A DNA stretch of 64,000 nt from Marivirga atlantica (GTDB taxonomy: Bacteria > Bacteroidota > Bacteroidia > Cytophagales > Cyclobacteriaceae): NCBI RefSeq assembly GCF_016734805.1, contig NZ_JAERQG010000001.1, positions 1,488,001-1,552,000 on the forward strand. The letters run 5' to 3'. The position numbers were made by a program, and so were the translations under genes. The notes beneath the pieces are model-generated. The model saw only the letters and a program-made list of their open reading frames with translations. It was not told the origin of the DNA and made no database searches. Below, piece by piece: positions 31,818 to 39,693 of this stretch (position 1 is the stretch's first letter; each line of letters starts with the position of its first letter).

Positions 31818-32966
31818 TTAGCAATCTAACGGATTCACAATGTTTTTGAAAGTATTTACAGCTACATGTGTATAAATTTCAGTTGTCTTGCTGCTATTGT
31901 GCCCTAACAAACTCTGTATGTAGCGTAAGTCAGTTCCGTTTTCTAATAAGTGAGTTGCAAAACTATGTCTTAACATATGGGGTGTTACATGTTGCTTAAT
32001 ATTAGCCCTTCTGGCCGCCTTTCTTACAATTTTGCCAATGCTCGTTCCACTGTAAGGTGTTCCTTTATATCCTTCAAAAAGGTAATTTTTTGGTCGATAG
32101 ATTTTGTAATAGACTCTCAAATCGTTTAAAACCGTGTGACTTAAAATAGTAATCCTGTCCTTATTTCCTTTAGCTCCTTTTACGGTTACGCTCATTCTGT
32201 CACTATTAATATCTGTAATTTTTAATGCCAACAACTCACTTCTTCTTAGTCCGGCCGAATAAAGAAGGCTTAAAATACACTTATGCTTGATGTTTGTAGT
32301 GCCGTTAATCATATTCAGAATGCTCTGTTTACTCAATACCTCGGGTAGCTTTTCGGCTTTCGGTGGTCTGGGGAAATCATAAAACCTATTAGGCATTCTA
32401 TTCACAATTTCGAAGTAAAATTTTATTGCATTGATATGTTGATTAATGCTTGATTCACTTGCGTGTGTGCTAATCAAATATTGAATAAATACTTTTATTT
32501 CTTCATCTCCAAGTCGGTCAATGGCGCTTTTCTGATGATAGTTAATAAATCGTTCGAAGCAGTTAACATAAGCTCTTACAGTACTTACAGCATACTTTCT
32601 CTGTAATAATTCATCCAGAAAATTATCTGGGCAACGTTTGTGGTTTGCAGGGGGCAGTCGTTTTCTATAGCCTTCTATTACTAAGGAGGGGTCATCACTC
32701 CCCAGCCAGCCTTTTTTACTGAAATAGCGCATGTCCAGCCAGGCTACTCCTTTAAAAGTGTTTAGTATGAGCTTATAGTTAGTACTATTGTTGGGTATAC
32801 ATGCCATCTGGCTTTTTTTATGCCATTTTACCTCAGGCAGGCTTTTCACTAAAGCCTGCAATACTTTGTCTGGGTAAAATTTTAAACCGATCATCCTTTG
32901 CCCTTCTATTTGCAGATGACGCATGCTGATCATTTTATCGAGTTTATTAGGTGTTGAGGTATTCAT
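31818..32966 (-). CDS. Tyrosine recombinase, XerD-like, probable cassette integrase
   Basis: A 382-residue site-specific recombinase. All catalytic residues are present: R241 (SAGLRRSEL), Lys near 266-269 (KGAKGNKD), H330 and R333 (TPHMLRHSF), H356 (LLGHNSS) and Tyr365 (EIYTHV). A SAM-like core-binding domain covers about 113-195. An extra N-terminal about 100 residues (MIGLKFYPD, VKWHKKSQMACIP) are of a type seen in Bacteroidota integrases. The distance from the Lys to H330 is about 61-64 residues, like XerD (72) and unlike IntI1 (106), so the IntI-specific segment is missing. It reads toward the array. Confidence 0.93.
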   Translation of the reverse strand: MNTSTPNKLDKMISMRHLQIEGQRMIGLKFYPDKVLQALVKSLPEVKWHKKSQMACIPNNSTNYKLILNTFKGVAWLDMRYFSKKGWLGSDDPSLVIEGYRKRLPPANHKRCPDNFLDELLQRKYAVSTVRAYVNCFERFINYHQKSAIDRLGDEEIKVFIQYLISTHASESSINQHINAIKFYFEIVNRMPNRFYDFPRPPKAEKLPEVLSKQSILNMINGTTNIKHKCILSLLYSAGLRRSELLALKITDINSDRMSVTVKGAKGNKDRITILSHTVLNDLRVYYKIYRPKNYLFEGYKGTPYSGTSIGKIVRKAARRANIKQHVTPHMLRHSFATHLLENGTDLRYIQSLLGHNSSKTTEIYTHVAVNTFKNIVNPLDC

Positions 32967-33079
32967 CCTTTATAAAAACTAATAACCATGCTCGTGCCTG
33001 GTGCTGCATTTGCCGGTAATTCTTGATTAAACCTAAAGATTTTCTGGCAAGATTTTAGTAGCTTGAGTTGATTAAAAGA

Positions 33080-33096
33080 TTATTAACCGTTAATAA
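33080..33096. promoter_or_regulatory. Palindrome between recombinase and zinc-ribbon gene
   Basis: TTATTAAC-C-GTTAATAA is a perfect 8-base inverted repeat with a 1-base centre, in the divergent promoter region of the recombinase. It could be an operator; its AAC/GTT halves also look like core half-sites. Confidence 0.5.
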
Positions 33097-33137
33097 CTGA
33101 TAGTGATATACCCATTGATAATTAAGTAGTTATCTAA

Positions 33138-33488
33138 ATGAATAAATGCAAAATATGTAAAAAGGAACTAAAAGGTAGGGCAGATAAAATCTTCTGCTCA
33201 CCGGCCTGTAAAAACTATTACCATGTCAATTTAAGGCGGGTAACTAATAAGGTAGCCATCGAAATAGATCGCATCTTGCATAGAAATCGTTCAATACTTC
33301 TGGAAATATTAGGCAAAAACAGTACTCAGAAAAAGGTTAGTAGATTAACCCTCTCTAAAAAGAAGTTTAGCTTTAAACACCTGACTCATTTTAATATCAA
33401 TAGCAAAGGTAAAATGTATCATTTTCTGTATGATATTGCCTGGATGGAGTTTTCCGATGATGAAATATTAATTATCAGAAGAAAATAA
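33138..33488 (+). CDS. Small zinc-ribbon protein, unknown function
   Basis: A 116-residue basic protein. The N-terminus has a treble-clef-like zinc site, CKICKKELKGRADKIFCSPAC (two CxxC/CxxxC pairs, residues 4-25), followed by an Arg/Lys-rich helical part and FLYDIAWMEFSDDEILIIRRK. Such proteins are widespread in Bacteroidota next to recombinase or ssb genes but without known role. It is divergent from the recombinase and upstream of ssb. Confidence 0.78.
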   Translation: MNKCKICKKELKGRADKIFCSPACKNYYHVNLRRVTNKVAIEIDRILHRNRSILLEILGKNSTQKKVSRLTLSKKKFSFKHLTHFNINSKGKMYHFLYDIAWMEFSDDEILIIRRK

Positions 33489-33680
33489 TTAGTGAACAAA
33501 AAACCTTCTCTCGTGCTATTCAAGGACATATAGCCGACAACAAACGTTTACAAACGCTTACATCCGACTGTAAACACTTAATACCCGACTAAATTTTGCT
33601 CCATCCTGCACCTTTGTGTTGTCGCTGCCACTAAGGCCGACTGAAATAATAAATTCTTTAACTATTTAAATTTTAAAGCC

Positions 33681-34022
33681 ATGTACACATTAAAAAACAA
33701 CGTGCAATTAATCGGTAGAGTAGGAGCCAATCCTGAAGTTAAAACTTTTGAAAGTGGTAAAATGCTGGCGAACATCAGCCTGGCAACTAATGAGCATTAT
33801 AAAAATGCAAAAGGTGAGAAAGTAGAAGATACCCAATGGCACCGATTAAATGCCTGGGGTAAAATTGCTGAGATAGCAGAGAAGTATGTGAAAAAGGGAA
33901 GTGAAATTGCGATAAGTGGGAAACTGATCTATAAATCATACGAAGACAAGCAGGGCGTGAAGAGAACTTCTGCTGAAATTCAAGTGAATGAGTTATTGCT
34001 ACTGGACAAAGCATCCAGCTAA
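33681..34022 (+). CDS. ssb: Single-stranded DNA-binding protein, short form
   Basis: A 113-residue SSB: an OB fold with VQLIGRVGANPEVK, ISLATNEHYKNAKGE, TQWHRLNAWGKIAEIAEKYVKKGSEIAISGKL. It ends right after the OB fold, so it lacks the disordered linker and the acidic DDDIPF-type tail that recruits repair proteins. It is probably not the housekeeping SSB. Its place beside a recombinase whose integron relatives act on folded single strands is suggestive. A strong terminator follows. Confidence 0.92.
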   Translation: MYTLKNNVQLIGRVGANPEVKTFESGKMLANISLATNEHYKNAKGEKVEDTQWHRLNAWGKIAEIAEKYVKKGSEIAISGKLIYKSYEDKQGVKRTSAEIQVNELLLLDKASS

Positions 34023-34077
34023 AAGCTGCTGGTAAGAGATTCATTCTCTGAGCGGTAGTTTCGGCTTATTTGAATTA

Positions 34078-34108
34078 AAAGTTGTGGTCAGCTGATCACA
34101 ACTTTTTT
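34078..34108 (+). terminator. Rho-independent terminator after ssb
   Basis: AAAGTTGTGGTCA pairs with TGATCACAACTTT around a short loop, followed by a T run. Confidence 0.8.
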
Positions 34109-34129
34109 ACTTTTATAAAAGATGTGTTC

Positions 34130-35305
34130 TTATAAGTAACTAAGCCACCATTTATCTTTATTGTTGGCTTTGTAGTTCCAATAGGCCTTGCAAACAGGAT
34201 ACAATCCTAAACTAATGATAATCCAAATAACGTAAACCACCCACAAAGAGAAACCATAACCTTGAAGCTCAGGCTGCATGGTTACCCATAAATCTATCAG
34301 CATATTTTCTGCTCCAACTCCCGTAAGCTCAGCGGCTATTAGGGCTAATACGTGAATCAGGTAAATGTGCACCACATAAAAAAAGAGTGGTACTCTGCCT
34401 ATAGTCACCAAAGCTTGCTGAAATTTTCCCTGCCATTTTTCAGCATAACTTAAGAAAACCAATGCCGGCCCTAAGGTGATGAGTATAAAAAGTAATGAAG
34501 GTGGATATTTAGTAACGTTAAAGAAGGAAGAAATAGTTAAGCCTATGCTTCGTTGCATGCTCCATAAGTTGGCGTCACCATAAATATTAAAGCCGCGCAA
34601 TACCACAAAGAGTATAATCAATAAAACACCTACACTCCTTAAAATTTTAATGCGTTCCGCTGCTGTATAGTCCTTCACGTACAATCCACCAAGGTGATAA
34701 CCTAAAGGCATCACAAAAATCCATGGTATAAGCGGGTAGGCAGCAAAGAAGACAAAATCACCTAAAAATATGGGTCCCTGCATATGCAGAAGTTTTAGTA
34801 GCGTACTTTCCGGATAGAGCGCATTCAGGTAGTCAAATGCATTATGACCAAAAATAAAGGCCAGCGAAATAATAAGCATCAAATTCCGAGGAATGTGTAC
34901 GAATGCGGCAAGAAAGATCATCCCTACACCTAACACCCATATCACTTGAAGCAAATAGCTGTAAGGTGTTAATTGAAACAGCCAGCCAAATTTAATTATG
35001 GTTAATTCCAGGAAAACCAGCCATAGCCCTCTTTTTACCAGCCAAATACTCAATCCTTTTTTGCTCCTTCTCTGACCAACAAAACGAGCAGATGTGCCTG
35101 CCAGGAATACAAAAACCGGGGCGCAGAAGTGCGTGATAAAACGAGTGAAGAATAAAGCTGTATTACTTTCTTCCAGATCAGTTGGTTCAAAAAGAAATGC
35201 ATCGGCATGGAAGTAATCCCTAACGTGATCGAGGGCCATAATCACCATCACTACACCTCTTAATAAATCGATAGATTGAATGCGCGTATTCGAAGTAATA
35301 GTCAT
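34130..35305 (-). CDS. DUF1624/acyltransferase-like polytopic membrane protein
   Basis: A 391-residue protein with about ten membrane segments. The start RIQSIDLLRGVVMVIMALDHVRDYFH is the hallmark of DUF1624 (heparan-alpha-glucosaminide N-acetyltransferase-like) proteins, with the conserved Asp-His pair of the first helix. FITHFCAPVFVFLAGTSARF follows. The family moves acyl groups across membranes, but substrate is unknown here. First chromosomal gene right of the recombinase region. Confidence 0.87.
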   Translation of the reverse strand: MTITSNTRIQSIDLLRGVVMVIMALDHVRDYFHADAFLFEPTDLEESNTALFFTRFITHFCAPVFVFLAGTSARFVGQRRSKKGLSIWLVKRGLWLVFLELTIIKFGWLFQLTPYSYLLQVIWVLGVGMIFLAAFVHIPRNLMLIISLAFIFGHNAFDYLNALYPESTLLKLLHMQGPIFLGDFVFFAAYPLIPWIFVMPLGYHLGGLYVKDYTAAERIKILRSVGVLLIILFVVLRGFNIYGDANLWSMQRSIGLTISSFFNVTKYPPSLLFILITLGPALVFLSYAEKWQGKFQQALVTIGRVPLFFYVVHIYLIHVLALIAAELTGVGAENMLIDLWVTMQPELQGYGFSLWVVYVIWIIISLGLYPVCKAYWNYKANNKDKWWLSYL

Positions 35306-35419
35306 GCTGCTTTTATAAAGTGCTCCCTACTTATAATTATATATCATCTGCCATAACTGATTGGCTGTATTCAATTTAAAGAATTAAATTAGTTTTACAT
35401 GCTAGTATGCTTTAAAATA

Positions 35420-35452
35420 AAAAAGGCTGAATCCACCGGATTCAGCCTTCAT
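35420..35452 (-). terminator. Rho-independent terminator
   Basis: AAGGCTGAATCC and GGATTCAGCCTT form a 12-base stem with a T run on the minus strand, downstream of the 35474-35845 gene. Confidence 0.85.
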
Positions 35453-35473
35453 GTCAGTAATTAATACTAGTGA

Positions 35474-35845
35474 TTATTGAATCACTATGGCAATTTTATT
35501 AAGCTTACCACCCTCAAGGGTGTCAGTTTTTACGCCCAGCATGTTATTGTTCATATCTCCTTTCTCAGCGTAAACGTAATAGGCTTTAGCCTCTAAATCT
35601 TTAAAAGTTACCCGACCTTTTTTATCAGTTTTAAGTGGACCTGCCACTGGATTGCTGCTACTTCTGTAATCATCATTATTGGCAAATAGCGTAACCAAAG
35701 CTCCTTCTTCAGTATTACCCAAATCATCTTGAATGGTAATTCTCAGATTAGTATCAAACAATTGGGTCTTCTTCGGGGTAAATTCAAAAAATGCTACAGC
35801 TGCCATGATGAATGCTGCTGTATAAACTAATTTCTTGTTCTTCAT
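35474..35845 (-). CDS. Exported beta-sandwich protein (carboxypeptidase-regulatory/SdrD-B-like)
   Basis: A 123-residue protein with an N-terminal membrane/signal segment (KKLVYTAAFIMAAVAFFEF). The remainder is one Ig-like beta domain: LRITIQDDLGNTEEGALVTLF, GPLKTDKKGRVTFKDL, KAYYVYAEKGD. This matches the prealbumin-like CarboxypepD_reg fold used to bind or scaffold in the envelope. Single gene with its own terminator. Role unknown. Confidence 0.78.
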   Translation of the reverse strand: MKNKKLVYTAAFIMAAVAFFEFTPKKTQLFDTNLRITIQDDLGNTEEGALVTLFANNDDYRSSSNPVAGPLKTDKKGRVTFKDLEAKAYYVYAEKGDMNNNMLGVKTDTLEGGKLNKIAIVIQ

Positions 35846-35940
35846 AGTTATAGTGTTTTGATACTATTAAATGAAAGTGAGTACTTTTTGTTGCCTTCTT
35901 TCTAAAATATTTTGATTTACGTACGTTAACTTTACAATTA

Positions 35941-37308
35941 ATGAAACAACAGTTAAATTATATAATCGGAGTTCTCAATTTATTGTTAGTGAGCTTTCTT
36001 ACTTTAAGCTTCACTGCAAGGGCGCAATCAGGCAATCAAGATAGAATTAGTACTTTAACATTTAGTGCTCAAGCCAAATCTTATGAGCCTGATTTTCAGT
36101 TTACAGCTTTTTTACTTGAAAGTGAGCATCCCATTAATTTTAAAGAGTTTAGTATTTTAGCAGGCGATGATACTATCCGCTTATCTGAAAATGGCCATGC
36201 TCCTGATGATGTATTTCAATCAAACCTTGTTCATTTTAATGGTTTACAATCAAATCTGAGATTTATAGATGTTGGTAATGAAACTGCCAATATAATTTTA
36301 ATCAATGGGGCAGGAGGAGTACAACATAAAGCTAAACCATCAAAGCGTGATTCCATTTGTGAATTGGCTGATGTGATCCCGCAGAGTGAATGGCGTGCCG
36401 GACTGGCCGCTCCCAATTATAATAGGTCATTTACAGAGGTTGAAAATATTATTGTACATCATTCTGCTGGTTCAAATAATGCCACTGATTTTGTACAGGT
36501 TGTTCGTGATATTTATATTTATCATACTGAAAGTAATGGTTGGTCTGATATCGGGTATAATTATTTAATTGATCCTGAAGGAAGTATTTATGCTGGAAGA
36601 GACCCCGCAGATGGTGAGCAGGATAAAGTGAGAGGTGCTCACTTTTGTGCTTCTAATTCAGGCACAATGGGAATATGTCTGATGGGAAATTATCAGGAAA
36701 TTCAGCCGACCGACACCACTTATGGCGCCTTAAAGAATTTGTTGAGCTGGAAAATCTCTAAAGAAGATCAACTCTCTGCCACAGGTATTCATCCACATCC
36801 TTTAAATAATAATTTGCCGCAAATTGCTGGTCATAGAGATGGCTGCAGTACGCTGTGTCCAGGGCAGTTTGTTTATGATCAACTACCAACTATTAGAGAA
36901 CAAGTGGAGGCTATAGTGATGAGTTGCGGCAATACCGATAGTTCAGATAATCCTGATGAACCAGACGATCCAGACAATCCTGATGATAATGACTCAACAG
37001 ATACTGACCCTATAGTAATTGACATAGACTTAGATGAAAAAGAGCCACAGCCGAATTATACTTTGTACCCTAATCCTTTAGGAAAATCCTATAGTCTGAA
37101 TGTTGCTTTAGATGAGGAGGAGCAAACAGCAATTGATGAGGTGTTGGTGTTAAGCAATAGTGGAAATAGGGTAGGTTTTGTTAGTATCACGCAGTACAAA
37201 ACTTACTGGAAAATCTATTTACCAACTACGCTGGAAGCAGGTATTTACTTTATTACCTTTATTAAAGGGGATGAAAAGGTGACGAAAAAGTTTGTAATTG
37301 GCTTTTGA
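35941..37308 (+). CDS. Secreted N-acetylmuramoyl-L-alanine amidase (PGRP) with T9SS sorting domain
   Basis: A 455-residue protein. Signal peptide (to RAQS, about residue 29), then a beta-rich N-domain, then an Amidase_2/PGRP domain (about 165-325): IIVHHSAGSNN (Zn His), GWSDIGYNYLID, RGAHFCASNSGTMGICLMG, and AGHRDGCSTLCPG (Zn His and Cys). An Asp/Pro-rich linker (about 330-360) leads to a type A C-terminal domain (YTLYPNPLGKSYSLNV... KFVIGF), the signal for type IX secretion and surface anchoring. It likely cuts peptidoglycan of other cells or of the environment. Confidence 0.92.
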   Translation: MKQQLNYIIGVLNLLLVSFLTLSFTARAQSGNQDRISTLTFSAQAKSYEPDFQFTAFLLESEHPINFKEFSILAGDDTIRLSENGHAPDDVFQSNLVHFNGLQSNLRFIDVGNETANIILINGAGGVQHKAKPSKRDSICELADVIPQSEWRAGLAAPNYNRSFTEVENIIVHHSAGSNNATDFVQVVRDIYIYHTESNGWSDIGYNYLIDPEGSIYAGRDPADGEQDKVRGAHFCASNSGTMGICLMGNYQEIQPTDTTYGALKNLLSWKISKEDQLSATGIHPHPLNNNLPQIAGHRDGCSTLCPGQFVYDQLPTIREQVEAIVMSCGNTDSSDNPDEPDDPDNPDDNDSTDTDPIVIDIDLDEKEPQPNYTLYPNPLGKSYSLNVALDEEEQTAIDEVLVLSNSGNRVGFVSITQYKTYWKIYLPTTLEAGIYFITFIKGDEKVTKKFVIGF

Positions 37309-37369
37309 TCAATAATATTTCAGCAATTCTTGCGTACCTAATAATTAATCTAATTAGTTATTGCGAGCG

Positions 37370-37422
37370 ATAGCGAAGCAATCTCGTATTAAAATAAGAT
37401 CGCTTCGTTAGCTCGCGATGAC
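37370..37422. repeat. Intergenic palindromic repeat
   Basis: GCGAGCGATAGCGAAGCAAT (about 37373-37392) and its inverted variant GATCGCTTCGTTAGCTCGC (about 37398-37416) form a foldback between convergent genes, a common intergenic repeat type in this group. Confidence 0.65.
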
Positions 37423-37431
37423 CAGAAGTAA

Positions 37432-38382
37432 TTATTTACCCCACATAAATTCCATGCTGTAAGGTGAGCCGTCCATTGCCCAAAAGCTTCCGTCAACAAA
37501 CCTATAATCTTTATTGGCTTGAGCAATAGCTTTTACTTCCTCATCACTTAACTTGATGTCAGCGGCAGCTAAATTTGATTTAATATGAGCTTCATCAGTT
37601 GATTTAGGGATTGTTATGGTACCTCTATTAATTGCCCAGGCTAGTAAAATCTCAACAGGATGCTTGTCATGTTTATTTGCAATCTCTTTTACAGCATCTA
37701 ATTCAAAAAGATTTGGCTCATCATCTTTCTTCATCTGATCAGCTCTGTCTTTAGATCCGAGCGGTGAGTAAGCAGTAACAAGAATATCATTTTTCTTGCA
37801 AAACGCTACAAGTTCTTCCTGCGCCAAACATGGGTGCAGCTCAATTTGATTCATTTCAGGAACTACTTTTCCCTTATTCATTAATGTTTTAAGATTGCTT
37901 TCGTTGAAATTTGCTACCCCAATATGTTTAGCTAAACCATCCGACTGAACTTCTTCCATCGCAGCCCAGGTTTCTTCTAATGGTGCTTCTTCTAAACTAA
38001 GAAAGTCATCAGGTGATTTAGGGAACATCACATCAGGCTTTAGCGCAACGGGCCAATGCATGAGATAAAGGTCTAAATAGTCTAACTGCAAATCATTTAG
38101 CGTTTGCTGAAGAGCAGGTCTTACATCCGCTTTTTTGTGCGCATTATTCCAAAGTTTGGATGTTACAAAGAGCTCCTCTCTTTTAACTATTCCATCCTCA
38201 AAAGCTTTAGCGAATGCATTACCTATTTCCTTTTCATTTCCATAGATAAGTGCACAATCAATATGTTTGTAACCAGCCTTTAAAGCACTTAGTACAGCTT
38301 CATAAACTTTACCTTCTTCAGATTTCCAGGTACCTAAACCTAATGCCGGTATTGTATCATTATTTTTAAAAGTGAATTCCAT
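37432..38382 (-). CDS. Aldo/keto reductase
   Basis: A 316-residue NADPH-dependent oxidoreductase. The catalytic tetrad is visible: D42 and Y47 (HIDCALIYGNE), K76 (VTSKLWNN) and H109 (YLMHWP). The cofactor-binding IPKSTDEAHIKSN block is near 257-269. Full family length, cytoplasmic. Substrate unknown; aldehyde detoxification is common. It stands alone, 63 bases from the esterase gene. Confidence 0.93.
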   Translation of the reverse strand: MEFTFKNNDTIPALGLGTWKSEEGKVYEAVLSALKAGYKHIDCALIYGNEKEIGNAFAKAFEDGIVKREELFVTSKLWNNAHKKADVRPALQQTLNDLQLDYLDLYLMHWPVALKPDVMFPKSPDDFLSLEEAPLEETWAAMEEVQSDGLAKHIGVANFNESNLKTLMNKGKVVPEMNQIELHPCLAQEELVAFCKKNDILVTAYSPLGSKDRADQMKKDDEPNLFELDAVKEIANKHDKHPVEILLAWAINRGTITIPKSTDEAHIKSNLAAADIKLSDEEVKAIAQANKDYRFVDGSFWAMDGSPYSMEFMWGK

Positions 38383-38445
38383 TGATGTATAAGTTTTAGT
38401 TTACCTATTAAAGGAATTCACCCCATCATTTGTTTGGTGAAAATT

Positions 38446-39687
38446 TCAGCTTTTTCCGAAAAATTGAATGAGAATATTGTCGAGCTGTTGCGTCCATGCT
38501 CCCCATGAATGACCTTCATTTACGATCAAGAAATTGGGAGCCAGTTGTTTATTTTCATAAGTCTGCCTCATTTTCCTGGCATTGTCGAGTCCGTCATTAA
38601 AAGTACCTGCTGAAATGAATATTCTTTGGTTTCCTAAATCAGCATTCTCCACTTTGTTATAGATTTCAGTTTTATACCAATAGGCTGGAGACTGAGCGGC
38701 CACAATTGGGAATAAATCTGGTCTTTCAGCACCGAAATAACTGGCATTTAATCCTCCTAAAGATGTACCTAGTATGGCACGCTGTTCTGTATTACTCTTA
38801 TAGCTGGCATCAATTTCAGTGATTAATTCTTCGGCTACGAAATTCAGGAAAGATGCATTTAGTGTATATTCCTCCATTCTCCTGTTTTGGCCAATATTAT
38901 CAGGGTTTCTTGGGTCAATCAACACCATGATAATAGGATCAATCTTGTTCTCTGCAATAAGGTTGTTGGTAATGGTGAAAATGTTGCCAAGCTTCTCATC
39001 GCCATATTCTTGCCCATCAGTAACATATAATACAGGCAGATCGTTGAAATTTTCATAGCCGGCAGGTTTATATACTTTATAGGCTACTTTATAATTAAGG
39101 ATTGAGCTTTCAATAGTGAAACTATCTACTACTCCCTCAGCTACGTTTTCATTATGGTAACCTACAGACTCTTCATTCCAGGCAGGCATTCTTAATTCTG
39201 AATTAGGCCCAAATCCACTCCATTGCTGATGCGGATTGTTAGGATCCAAAATCCATTGTGAATTATTTATAGTGACTTTGTAATCTAAGCGTGCATCTTC
39301 GGGGAAGGTTTTAATCAAGTACCACAAATCCGTGCTATCAATATTTTTTCCGGTATTACTAAAGCTTTTATCATTTCCCCATGAGTTAAAATCACCATTC
39401 CAGCTTACTGAAGTTGCCGATCCTTTATATAAAAATATAGCAGTGTCTGCTGTTGTATAAGGAATAACAGCAGTATCCTTTATGGCTTCCCATAGTTGTT
39501 CTGTGGTTGTTTTTCTATTGTCTGTGTCCTCAATTGCTTCTACTGCTTTAAGCGCTGCCGCAACGGAAGGATAAGTTTTGTTTGATATTTTTTCTGAACC
39601 AGATTGATCATTGTTACAGCCAGAAATAAATAATGCGGCCATTAATATAAAAGCTGTTGATTGTAAACTCGACTTCATTTTACGCAT
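38446..39687 (-). CDS. Enterochelin-esterase-like lipoprotein hydrolase
   Basis: A 413-residue lipoprotein (lipobox ...FISGC, Cys about 24). An N-terminal E-set/CBM48-like domain (FLYKGSATSVSWNGDFNSW, LDYKVTINNSQW) precedes an alpha/beta hydrolase domain: NDLPVLYVTDGQEY, AILGTSLGGLNA (nucleophile Ser near 306) and NEGHSWGAWTQQ (His). This is the layout of Fes/IroE-like and cinnamoyl-esterase-like proteins; ester substrate unknown. It lies 6 bases from the M1 peptidase gene, so the two are probably cotranscribed. Confidence 0.88.
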   Translation of the reverse strand: MRKMKSSLQSTAFILMAALFISGCNNDQSGSEKISNKTYPSVAAALKAVEAIEDTDNRKTTTEQLWEAIKDTAVIPYTTADTAIFLYKGSATSVSWNGDFNSWGNDKSFSNTGKNIDSTDLWYLIKTFPEDARLDYKVTINNSQWILDPNNPHQQWSGFGPNSELRMPAWNEESVGYHNENVAEGVVDSFTIESSILNYKVAYKVYKPAGYENFNDLPVLYVTDGQEYGDEKLGNIFTITNNLIAENKIDPIIMVLIDPRNPDNIGQNRRMEEYTLNASFLNFVAEELITEIDASYKSNTEQRAILGTSLGGLNASYFGAERPDLFPIVAAQSPAYWYKTEIYNKVENADLGNQRIFISAGTFNDGLDNARKMRQTYENKQLAPNFLIVNEGHSWGAWTQQLDNILIQFFGKS

Positions 39688-39693
39688 GTTTTT

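Noticed and set aside
31818-32966. Housekeeping XerC or XerD, or a classical IntI
   Set aside because: The N-terminal extra domain and place beside the array argue against housekeeping Xer; the Lys-to-His spacing shows the IntI-specific segment is absent.
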